Below, in pieces: positions 1 to 5,930 of a DNA stretch of 5,930 nucleotides; position 1 is the first letter of the stretch; each line of letters begins with the position of its first letter. The DNA is from Thermoplasmatota archaeon (GTDB taxonomy: Archaea; Thermoplasmatota; Penumbrarchaeia; Penumbrarchaeales; Penumbrarchaeaceae): the NCBI GenBank assembly GCA_030600725.1, contig JAUVLN010000151.1, positions 1 to 5,930 of the forward strand. Reading direction: 5' to 3'. A program made the translations under genes and the position numbers. Under the pieces are notes generated by a model. It was not told the origin of the DNA and ran no database searches. It saw only the letters and a program-made list of their open reading frames with translations.

Positions 1-1035
1 ATTGAATATGAGGTATATCTGGATAAGACACCTCCGGAGATCGTCTCTATAAACCCCCCGTCGAACTCTCATGTTTCAAATCCGATCCAGGTCATCACGG
101 GGGAAGCTTACGATGACATCGACGTTTCCCGGGTCATGGGCAGGTTCGAGGGTGGAACGTTCCAGGACCTTGAGGGTATCAACATCTGGAAATGGGTTGT
201 GACTCTGGAATCGGGGATAAATGTGCTCGAGATCCAGGCATCGGATACCGTTGGGAACGTGAAGTTGATACAGCTTGTCTACCTCCTTGACATGGTTGAG
301 AACGTGGACATAACCCCCCCAACGGTGACCATATCCAAACCCGTTAACAATACGATATACAACAAGGAGGGGATCGTGAACTTCGAGGGGACGGCATATG
401 ATGATTGGGAGCTATCATCCGTGGAGGCCCGTATCGACGGCGGAGACTGGATCCTGCTTGAGGGGGGGTCTTTGTGGCATGTCGCCTTCAATGTCACATC
501 CGGAAACCACAAGGTGGAGGTAAAGGGGGTTGATTCATCAGGGAACGTAGGTTACACATACATCGTGATCAGGGTGATCCTACCTGCCGATAATGGTTCG
601 GACAGGGATGGTTCATCCTTTTCTCTACCCCTTGTTATATTGATCATCTTCGTTCTCCTCCTTGCCGTTGTATTCGGTTTCCTTCTGTATAATAACCGGA
701 AGCTGAGGAGGACCTACAATGAGATGGAGGGCGATTACGACGAAACAGTAGTTTCGTCTTACCCTCGCGGAAGTGTCCGCTCGGATCACTACGAATCAAG
801 AGATTCGTCTTACCCTCGCCGAAGTGTCGGCTCAGGAGGTGTCCACTCAGATCATTACGAATCCAGAGATTCGTATAACCCTCGCCGAAGTGTCGGCTCG
901 GATGAAGAGGAGACGAGGGCATCGCATCGTGGAGGCATGCGGCCCGAGAAGGAGAGGGGCGGGTCGAGAAGGGGGATGCCGATGACCAGGGCAAGGGAAC
1001 GGCCGAGGGGTTGGGATCAAGGCCGTCAAAGGTGA
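1..1035 (+). CDS. Cell-surface protein with Ig-like domains, C-terminal membrane helix and Arg/Ser-rich tail (5' end missing)
   Basis: The reading frame is open from the first base, so the gene starts upstream; the first internal ATG (136) falls inside a domain and is not the start. The visible 344 residues hold two Ig-like beta-sandwich domains, about residues 8-97 and 103-193. Each opens with a D-x-TPP motif (DKTPP, DITPP) and closes with an (A/G)-x-D-x-x-GNV motif, as in archaeal and bacterial Ig-like surface repeats. A hydrophobic helix follows at residues 209-230 (nt 625-690), then NNRKLRR, a positive stop that places the C-terminus in the cytoplasm. The 114-residue tail is rich in Arg, Ser and Tyr, contains a degenerate tandem repeat, and ends in a strongly basic stretch. 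Three N-glycosylation sequons (NNT, NVT, NGS) lie before the helix and none after. No catalytic motif is visible, so a structural or adhesive role is inferred. No cysteine occurs in the visible part. The specific function is unknown. Confidence 0.85.
   Translation: MEYEVYLDKTPPEIVSINPPSNSHVSNPIQVITGEAYDDIDVSRVMGRFEGGTFQDLEGINIWKWVVTLESGINVLEIQASDTVGNVKLIQLVYLLDMVENVDITPPTVTISKPVNNTIYNKEGIVNFEGTAYDDWELSSVEARIDGGDWILLEGGSLWHVAFNVTSGNHKVEVKGVDSSGNVGYTYIVIRVILPADNGSDRDGSSFSLPLVILIIFVLLLAVVFGFLLYNNRKLRRTYNEMEGDYDETVVSSYPRGSVRSDHYESRDSSYPRRSVGSGGVHSDHYESRDSYNPRRSVGSDEEETRASHRGGMRPEKERGGSRRGMPMTRARERPRGWDQGRQR
754..903 (+). repeat. Degenerate in-frame tandem repeat in the cytoplasmic tail
   Basis: Three copies lie head to tail, starting at 754, 805 and 871. 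Copy 1 is 51 nt, copy 2 is 66 nt, and copy 3 is partial at about 33 nt. The core encodes SSYPRRSVGS followed by SDHYESRD. Copy 2 carries an extra 15 nt (coding approximately SGGVH) between these two parts. All length differences are multiples of three, so the frame is kept. The repeats use CGC and CGA arginine codons, unlike the AGG favoured in most of the window. This fits recent duplication within the tail. Confidence 0.85.
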
Positions 1036-1062
1036 ATGGCCGTCCCGTGCAACCGCCAGGAT

Positions 1063-1108
1063 GAATGATCGGTCCACCGCCATAGGTTATGGACGGGACC
1101 ATCCATTC
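1063..1108. repeat. Imperfect inverted repeat between the surface-protein gene and the asnS promoter
   Basis: The left arm (1063-1084) and right arm (1088-1108) pair over about 19 base pairs around a 3-nt loop (GGT, 1085-1087). The paired blocks are GAATG/CATTC, AT/AT, GGTCC/GGACC, CG/CG and CCATA/TATGG. They are interrupted only by small bulges at C1070, A1076-C1077, A1093 and one C at 1103-1104. It begins 27 nt after the upstream stop codon and ends 2 nt before the TATA box. It could be an mRNA 3'-end hairpin for the upstream gene or a protein-binding palindrome. There is no T-run after it, so a classical intrinsic terminator is not supported. Confidence 0.55.
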
Positions 1109-1110
1109 GA

Positions 1111-1118
1111 TTATATAT
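1111..1118 (+). promoter_or_regulatory. TATA box of asnS
   Basis: TTATATAT matches the archaeal TATA-box consensus. It lies about 50 nt before the chosen asnS start. Archaeal transcription starts about 25 nt downstream of the box centre, which predicts a start near 1138-1142 and a short leader of about 22-26 nt containing the ribosome binding site. The upstream BRE position (about 1105-1110) is a weak match to the purine-rich consensus and overlaps the end of the inverted repeat. Confidence 0.6.
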
Positions 1119-1152
1119 CAGTTCAATAATCCCCAACTGTCCTCAAATCACA

Positions 1153-1157
1153 AGGTG
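1153..1157 (+). promoter_or_regulatory. Ribosome binding site of asnS
   Basis: AGGTG is complementary to the CACCU core at the 3' end of archaeal 16S rRNA. It sits 6 nt before ATG 1164. It supports this start over the in-frame ATG at 1089, which has no comparable site and lies upstream of the promoter. Confidence 0.65.
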
Positions 1158-1163
1158 TCTCGT

Positions 1164-2483
1164 ATGGTCAGGGAATGGAAACAGATAGCCGATGTACTCC
1201 GGGAGGACTGTGAGGGATCACAGGTAGAGCTCAGGGGATGGATATACAGGACGAGGGGAAGCAACAAGATGCTTTTCCTCGTTTTGAGGGATTCAAGTGG
1301 AATAATCCAGTGTGTCGGATCCAGAAACGACCTCGGGGACGGGGTATTCGACCTGGCCAGATCCCTGATGGTGGAGTCCTCCGTTATAGTAAAAGGGAGG
1401 ATATCCCCCGATTCCAGGGCCCCGGGTGGATTCGAGGTCCAGGTGAATGGTATGGAGGTTGTATCCCCCGCTGAGCCGTTCCCCATCACGAAGGACCAGA
1501 GCGAGGAGTATCTTCGGGATATGAGGCATCTATGGATCCGATCCAGGAAACTGACCTCAATAATGAGGATCCGGTCAACCCTCACCGGTGCCATCCATGA
1601 CTTCTTCCGGGGAATGGGTTTTCACGAGTTCACACCCCCTATATTCACCCCGAACTCATGTGAGGGGGGCTCGACCCTCTTCGAGGTGAATTACTATGAT
1701 AGGAAGATCTATCTAACACAGTCGTGGCAGCTGTATGCCGAGGCGGCGGTGTTCGCACTTGAGAGGATCTACGATGTCTCTCCCACATTCAGGGCCGAGA
1801 GGTCCAAGACATCAAGGCATCTATCGGAGTTCTGGATGGCGGAGATGGAGTCCGCCTGGATGACCTACATGGAAGTGATCGAGATCGCACAGGAGGAGAT
1901 CAAGTTCATAATCGGTCGGATACTCGAGAGGAACCCGAAGGACCTGGAGATCCTGGATGTGGATCAGGAGAGGCTCCGATCCTACCTTGAAAAGGATTGG
2001 AGTGTGATAACATATACCGAGGCCCTTGACATACTGAAGGATAAGGGTGGAATGGAGATCGAGTGGGGCAAGGACCTGAGGACGATCGAGGAGGATAGGC
2101 TGATGGAGTTCTTCGATGCTCCGCTCACGGTCATACAGTACCCCAAGGAGGCCATGGCCTTTTATAAGCCCTTGGAGGGCCAGGCTGTCGATGCCCCCGG
2201 GCCAGTTGCGAAATGCTTCGATATGCTTGCACCCAACGGTTACGGTGAGATAGTGGGAGGCTCCGAGAGGGAGACCGATATCGAAGCCCTCATGGGATCG
2301 CTGAGGAAGGAGGGAGAGGATCCGAAGAACTACGAATGGTACATGGACCTGAGAAGGTACGGGTCCGTCCCGCACTCCGGCTACGGCCTGGGAGTGGAGC
2401 GGCTCCTGGCTTGGATATGCGCCCTCGACAACATCAAGGATGCGATACCGTTCCCCAGGACACTGAAGAGGACCAACCCCTGA
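1164..2483 (+). CDS. asnS: Asparaginyl-tRNA synthetase (AsnRS, EC 6.1.1.22)
   Basis: The product charges tRNA-Asn with asparagine using ATP in the cytoplasm. The 439-residue protein has the class IIb layout: an N-terminal OB-fold anticodon-binding domain (about residues 20-103, including VELRGWIYRTRG) and a C-terminal catalytic domain. Motif 1 surrounds GFHEFTPPIFTPNSCEGG (P158/P159). Motif 2 is FRAERSKTSRHLSEFWMAE (209-227), with R210 the expected ATP/adenylate-contacting arginine. Motif 3 is GYGLGVERLLAW (406-417), with R413. The SEFWMAE ending of motif 2, the late blocks DMLAPNGYGEIVGGS and YEWYMDLRRYGSVPHSGYG, and the terminal FPRT match archaeal AsnRS and argue against AspRS. Length fits the archaeal family (about 430-440). 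ATG 1164 is chosen because a ribosome binding site precedes it and the predicted promoter lies between it and the earlier ATG at 1089. The presence of AsnRS implies direct Asn-tRNA charging. The gene appears monocistronic, flanked by unrelated surface-protein genes. Confidence 0.96.
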   Translation: MVREWKQIADVLREDCEGSQVELRGWIYRTRGSNKMLFLVLRDSSGIIQCVGSRNDLGDGVFDLARSLMVESSVIVKGRISPDSRAPGGFEVQVNGMEVVSPAEPFPITKDQSEEYLRDMRHLWIRSRKLTSIMRIRSTLTGAIHDFFRGMGFHEFTPPIFTPNSCEGGSTLFEVNYYDRKIYLTQSWQLYAEAAVFALERIYDVSPTFRAERSKTSRHLSEFWMAEMESAWMTYMEVIEIAQEEIKFIIGRILERNPKDLEILDVDQERLRSYLEKDWSVITYTEALDILKDKGGMEIEWGKDLRTIEEDRLMEFFDAPLTVIQYPKEAMAFYKPLEGQAVDAPGPVAKCFDMLAPNGYGEIVGGSERETDIEALMGSLRKEGEDPKNYEWYMDLRRYGSVPHSGYGLGVERLLAWICALDNIKDAIPFPRTLKRTNP

Positions 2484-2524
2484 GGGCGATGAAACCTTGT
2501 GACAATGGGGGAAAATCAATAAAT

Positions 2525-2532
2525 CATATAAC
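2525..2532 (+). promoter_or_regulatory. Candidate TATA box for the large surface protein (distal)
   Basis: CATATAAC, preceded by an A-rich stretch (AAAATCAATAAAT) that could serve as a BRE. It lies about 60 nt before ATG 2589. Transcription would start near 2553-2557, leaving a leader of about 32-36 nt that includes the ribosome binding site. This is the model I prefer, because a leader is needed for that site to function. Confidence 0.4.
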
Positions 2533-2562
2533 CTACAAATACCATGATGACATCGGAGTGAG

Positions 2563-2569
2563 ATATAAA
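2563..2569 (+). promoter_or_regulatory. Candidate TATA box for the large surface protein (proximal)
   Basis: ATATAAA lies with its centre 23 nt before ATG 2589. Use of this box would give an essentially leaderless transcript, as is common in archaea. It competes with the distal box at 2525-2532; the sequence alone cannot decide between them. Confidence 0.3.
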
Positions 2570-2573
2570 CCAA

Positions 2574-2581
2574 AGGAAGTG
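2574..2581 (+). promoter_or_regulatory. Ribosome binding site of the large surface protein
   Basis: AGGAAGTG matches the anti-Shine-Dalgarno complement AGGAGGTG at all but one base and lies 7 nt before ATG 2589. An in-frame stop (TAG 2583-2585) lies just before this ATG, so no earlier start in this frame is possible. Confidence 0.5.
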
Positions 2582-2588
2582 TTAGGAG

Positions 2589-5500
2589 ATGCGGCCCTCC
2601 AGTTCAATCAAGTTAATGGTGATCTGCCTTGCATTTGTCCTCCTGCCGGCCCAGCTTTCCGCCGGGGACGGAGAGGCTGCTGCAGATGGCCGGATGTTGT
2701 CGGAACCACCGACGAGAACGATCTTTGATGAGAGCGAGAGCAATAACGATTGGAACAACGCCGATGATCTCCCAACGGGTTCTCCAACGTCATATGAACT
2801 ACATGGTAATATGTCCAGTTCCACAGATGAAGATTATTTCAAGATATATCTGAACGGAGGAGCAGGTCCTGTCGACATGTTCACAATCTCGTTTAATTGG
2901 TTTAACACATCGAGCGATGATGATGGGATTATTGTTTGGCTTTCAGCATTTGACCCATACACAGGGGTGGAGAACGTCATAAATGTAAATCTATACGATG
3001 AGGACGGTTCTTGGTGGAATTCCCTGAGCTTTCATGCATCTTATACCGGCGATTATGGATTCCGCTTTGAGCCGAGAAATATCACCCTTGGAAACAGGAA
3101 TATCAGGGGGAATATAGAATACAATTTCACAATAAGTATCTCATCTACGACGCCCAGGGATAACACTAATGATCAGGGTAGTTCTCAAACGCTTTCACCG
3201 GGGAGAGGCACCATAAACACGGATGTAAGCGTATTCTACGACATGATGGATTGGTATTCTCTGTCAGCTCCGGATCCACTGCATCCGACCAGATTGGACC
3301 TGACAGTTACCTTGAACAGCCCATATCCGGATTCTAATATTGGCTCAACATATCATGGAGTAGAACTTGATGTTCTGGTCTTGTATAATAGTAGATCCGA
3401 TCCGGAGAATTTCCAGACAGACACCTATCGAATATCTGTAGGTACGGTCCTTCAAACACACGCTAACTGCGACCCCTCTCCAAAGGGAATATTCATTGAG
3501 AAGAACTGCACTGAAATGTACATAGGGATCCTGATCAGATCATACGGAATCGATCCCAGTACCCCCCAAGTTAGGTCGTATCTAATAAATAGTGAAGGAA
3601 GAACGAACTATGTGCTCGATTACGAATTGGATGCACATATCCCCAACAATCGACCCCAGTTGCTCAACAGCTCGGTAACGCCCGCTGTGGGGACCTCCTC
3701 GGATATATTCGAATTCATTGTAACATACAAGGACTTCAATAACCACAGCGCGGAAAGCGTCAACCTGTGGCTGGACGGTCAGTTCTTCAGGAAGATGAGC
3801 CCGATGCCGGGTGAGGGGACCGACAATACCAAGGGCATCAGGTATTCGGTCACCGTCCTCGGGTCATCCATAGGAGCGGATATGCCTCATACATTCAATT
3901 TCTCCGCAAACGATGAGGAGGATTGGGCGCTGGACCGCGACGTGGGGATCCATATCGGGCCGTTCGTGGATGACAACCAGGCTCCGGTCGCGGTCAGACC
4001 ACAGGAGGTCGTGGAACTGTACGAGGACCAGGAGGAGCATATTATCGAACTGGACGCTCTGTTCGAGGATCCTGACCCGCTGACGATATTCTCGTACGAC
4101 CTGATCGATCCCGATGGGAACGAGGTTCAATCGTACAGGACGGATAACCTGACCGCCACGATATTCAACAACGGTTCCGCGACGGAGCTCCAGTGGGCAT
4201 TGAAAATGGTTCCGGGGGAGGATGTTAGCGGGATATACTATGTTCTGGTGAATGCGACGGACGATGGATACTACTCGAAATCGGCACAGGTGGAGATCAA
4301 GTTCGTAATCTCCCCGGAGAACGACGATCCGGTAATGAGATACGTGAAGATCGATTCGGAGAACAACGACCCCGGCGATCTGCTTCGGTTCACCAGGGAG
4401 CAGAATGAGAGGGTCGATGTCGCGATCATAGGGGCCGAGGATAAGGACGGGGATGAGATAACATACCACTGGGACATAGACCAATGGCTTGCCGATCCGG
4501 CCAAGGGTTACAACTACGACTGGGACGGGGAGACCGGCATAGGGTGGTTCGTCACGACCGACGCCGACGTCGGCACGATGTACACCAGGATAGGGGTGAC
4601 GGACGGCAATGGTGGAAAGCACGAGGAGGACCTTGAGTTCCGCATCCTCAACGTCAACGATCCGCCATATATCATTGTGCCCGAGTTCAAATCGACGATT
4701 GAGGGGGAGAACATCTACATAACCCCGATCGCCGGAGACCTGGATATCGATTCAGGGGATGAGATCGAGTTCAACTACTTTCTGGGAGACCTGGAGAGGT
4801 GCTCCCCGGCAAAGGCATTTCAATTCGACCCCGTCACCGGCAGGCTGGTCATCAAGGCGATCTCCGAGAGCATGAACGGCGAATGGGAGATCAATTTCAC
4901 CGTGGGCGATCTCTGGGGCGAGGTTGCCTGGGGAGTGTGTAAAATACTTATAGAAAATGTGAACGACGCCCCCATAGCTCGTGATATCAGCTATGGAATG
5001 GAGGAGGGGAACCTGTCGGTGAACTTCTTCACAAGCGTTGCAGCCGATGAGGATGGCACGGAGGGATTGGAGTATATCTGGGATTTCGGGGACGGCAGTG
5101 AAATCGTGTCAGGAGTGGATATGCTCATCGTTAACCACACCTTCAAGAGAGGAGGGGTCTATACGATAATCCTCAAGGTGTTCGATGGCGAGGAGTACTC
5201 CGATGAGGTCAATAAGATCGTAAAGGTCATCGAGCCCCCCGCACCCGATGACGGCGATAATGACGGCATTCTGGATGAATGGGAGAGGAAGTACGGATTG
5301 GACCCAACCGATCCGTCGGACGCGATCCTTGACTTCGATGAGGATGGTCTTACTAACCTCCAGGAGTTCGAATACTACCAGCTATGGGGCGTGGACCTCA
5401 ATCCGAGGAATCCGGACTCCGATGGGGACGGATATTACGATGGTGAGGAGGTGAACTCCGGTTTTGACCCAATGGACAGGGAGAGCCACCCCACGCCGGA

Positions 5501-5930
5501 GATGGAATCAACCAGATTGATGCTGCTCATGCTCGTAGTACTTTTCATGGTGGTGGGCATTATCGCACTTCTTCTGTTTATCGTTCTCAGGATCAGGAAC
5601 AAACCCAAGGCGGTTGCAGTGGCATCACCGATGATGCCTCAGCTGGGTGTGGGAGATTACCAGGCACTGCCTCAGGGACAGGAACAGGACCTGTCGGGAG
5701 CGGAATATTCGGCTCTGCCACCTGCAGAGGGACAGCAGCCCTATTATCAGAACCAGCAGGAGCCGTATCCCCAGGATATGTACTATGATCCGTCCCAGAC
5801 CCCTGCGGACCAACCGGTCTATGATCCATCCCAGACCCCTGCGGACCAACCGGTCTATGATCCGGAATATGCCCCGCAGGGGCCGGAGGTCCCCCAGTAT
5901 GCGGATCAGGTTGATCCATCCGGTATGGAT
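2589..5930 (+). CDS. Large multidomain cell-surface protein: PPC-like, Ig/cadherin-like, PKD, TSP3-like repeats, membrane helix, acidic Pro/Gln-rich tail (3' end missing)
   Basis: The frame runs 1114 codons from ATG 2589 to the window edge without a stop. Residues 1-25 form a signal peptide (hydrophobic core LMVICLAFVLLP, likely cleavage after QLSA). Two PPC-like domains follow, about 47-165 (NNDWNNADDLPTG, then DYFKIYL) and 191-335 (second D-WY core at 221-223). Next come an Ig-like domain (356-452), cadherin-like domains opening with N-x-AP/NDDP/NDPP at about 463, 578 and 690, and a region from NDAP 792 that contains a PKD domain (WDFGDGS 831-837, NHTF 849-852). TSP3-like calcium loops are at 887-897 (DDGDNDGILDE), 915-926 and 943-954 (DSDGDGYYDGEE). 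The membrane helix is 977-1000, followed by RIRNKPK and an acidic tail rich in Pro, Gln and Tyr. Fourteen N-glycosylation sequons precede the helix and none follow. The architecture indicates an anchored surface protein, perhaps for adhesion or cell-envelope structure; no enzyme motif is visible. The start is fixed by an in-frame stop at 2583. The PPC and cadherin assignments are by pattern only. Confidence 0.9.
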   Translation, partial: MRPSSSIKLMVICLAFVLLPAQLSAGDGEAAADGRMLSEPPTRTIFDESESNNDWNNADDLPTGSPTSYELHGNMSSSTDEDYFKIYLNGGAGPVDMFTISFNWFNTSSDDDGIIVWLSAFDPYTGVENVINVNLYDEDGSWWNSLSFHASYTGDYGFRFEPRNITLGNRNIRGNIEYNFTISISSTTPRDNTNDQGSSQTLSPGRGTINTDVSVFYDMMDWYSLSAPDPLHPTRLDLTVTLNSPYPDSNIGSTYHGVELDVLVLYNSRSDPENFQTDTYRISVGTVLQTHANCDPSPKGIFIEKNCTEMYIGILIRSYGIDPSTPQVRSYLINSEGRTNYVLDYELDAHIPNNRPQLLNSSVTPAVGTSSDIFEFIVTYKDFNNHSAESVNLWLDGQFFRKMSPMPGEGTDNTKGIRYSVTVLGSSIGADMPHTFNFSANDEEDWALDRDVGIHIGPFVDDNQAPVAVRPQEVVELYEDQEEHIIELDALFEDPDPLTIFSYDLIDPDGNEVQSYRTDNLTATIFNNGSATELQWALKMVPGEDVSGIYYVLVNATDDGYYSKSAQVEIKFVISPENDDPVMRYVKIDSENNDPGDLLRFTREQNERVDVAIIGAEDKDGDEITYHWDIDQWLADPAKGYNYDWDGETGIGWFVTTDADVGTMYTRIGVTDGNGGKHEEDLEFRILNVNDPPYIIVPEFKSTIEGENIYITPIAGDLDIDSGDEIEFNYFLGDLERCSPAKAFQFDPVTGRLVIKAISESMNGEWEINFTVGDLWGEVAWGVCKILIENVNDAPIARDISYGMEEGNLSVNFFTSVAADEDGTEGLEYIWDFGDGSEIVSGVDMLIVNHTFKRGGVYTIILKVFDGEEYSDEVNKIVKVIEPPAPDDGDNDGILDEWERKYGLDPTDPSDAILDFDEDGLTNLQEFEYYQLWGVDLNPRNPDSDGDGYYDGEEVNSGFDPMDRESHPTPEMESTRLMLLMLVVLFMVVGIIALLLFIVLRIRNKPKAVAVASPMMPQLGVGDYQALPQGQEQDLSGAEYSALPPAEGQQPYYQNQQEPYPQDMYYDPSQTPADQPVYDPSQTPADQPVYDPEYAPQGPEVPQYADQVDPSGMD
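5784..5864 (+). repeat. 36-bp tandem repeat in the cytoplasmic tail
   Basis: Two 36-nt copies (5784-5819 and 5820-5855) differ at one silent position (CCG versus CCA). A third begins with 9 matching bases (5856-5864). Each copy encodes the 12-residue unit YDPSQTPADQPV, at residues 1066-1089. The near identity at DNA level indicates a recent duplication. It is not a CRISPR array because no spacers separate the copies and they are in frame within a gene. Confidence 0.92.

Noticed and set aside
773..985. A small + strand frame with an internal repeat (LAEVSA units)
   Set aside because: It is the tandem repeat of the surface-protein tail read in another frame.
1089..1163. An earlier in-frame ATG (1089) that would add 25 residues to AsnRS
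   Set aside because: The added stretch contains the TATA box and the right arm of the inverted repeat, has no ribosome binding site, and does not resemble an AsnRS N-terminus. ATG 1164 has a well-placed AGGTG.
2484..2524. Transcription terminator after asnS
   Set aside because: No T-rich run follows the stop codon. Only a weak 5-bp hairpin (about 2495-2508) with a bulge is present, which is not above chance.
1821..2573. A 250-codon antisense open frame over asnS
   Set aside because: It lies opposite a clearly recognised gene and its product shows no recognisable motif or domain. Codon bias of the + strand gene explains the lack of stops.
2589..2663. Possible lipoprotein signal at Cys13 of the large protein
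   Set aside because: The residues before the Cys (MVI) do not fit a lipobox, which needs a small residue at -1. The Cys lies inside the hydrophobic core and a better cleavage site follows at QLSA.
2336..2728. A 130-codon + strand frame across the end of asnS and the start of the surface-protein gene
   Set aside because: It overlaps the AsnRS motif 3 region and the signal peptide in another frame, and its product has no coherent domain.
3864..4622. A 252-codon antisense open frame over the large surface protein
   Set aside because: It is opposite a continuous frame with recognisable domains, falls in the GC-rich part where antisense frames stay open by chance, and has no plausible promoter or recognisable product.
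5784..5864. Repeat considered as a CRISPR array
   Set aside because: The copies are directly adjacent with no spacers and encode an in-frame protein repeat.
5593..5919. Antisense Pro/Gly-rich repeat frame over the second tail
   Set aside because: It is the 36-bp repeat read on the opposite strand; the + strand frame is continuous with the membrane protein.

Overview
The window looks archaeal, most likely from a Thermoplasmatota-type euryarchaeon. The evidence is a short archaeal-type asparaginyl-tRNA synthetase, TATA-like boxes upstream of the genes, heavy use of AGG (Arg) and ATA (Ile) codons, and two large surface proteins with extracellular beta-sandwich domains, a single C-terminal membrane helix and a cytoplasmic tail. 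The placement below domain level is inference from gene style, not a database match.

Layout, all on the + strand: (1) 1-1035 is the 3' part of a cell-surface protein that begins outside the window. It has two Ig-like domains, a membrane helix and an Arg/Ser-rich tail built partly from a tandem repeat. (2) 1036-1163 is a short intergenic region. It holds an imperfect 46-bp inverted repeat that ends just before a TATA box, then a ribosome binding site. (3) 1164-2483 is a complete asnS gene. The longer reading frame from 1089 is rejected because it would run through the promoter. (4) 2484-2588 is an intergenic region with two TATA-like boxes and a ribosome binding site. (5) 2589-5930 is a very long open frame of 1114 codons that runs off the window. 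It has a signal peptide, two PPC-like domains, several Ig/cadherin-like domains, a PKD domain, calcium-binding TSP3-like repeats, a membrane helix and a Pro/Gln/Tyr-rich acidic tail with a 12-residue tandem repeat.

The synthetase is a housekeeping gene with its own promoter and appears functionally unrelated to its neighbours. The two flanking surface proteins share an architecture (glycosylatable ectodomain, one helix, repeat-bearing tail), but one tail is basic and the other acidic. The most notable signals are a roughly 900-bp low-GC segment that coincides with the N-terminal domains of the large surface protein, the inverted repeat abutting the asnS promoter, and the repeat-bearing tails. 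I see no RNA genes, mobile elements, CRISPR arrays or defence genes, and no clearly new system.
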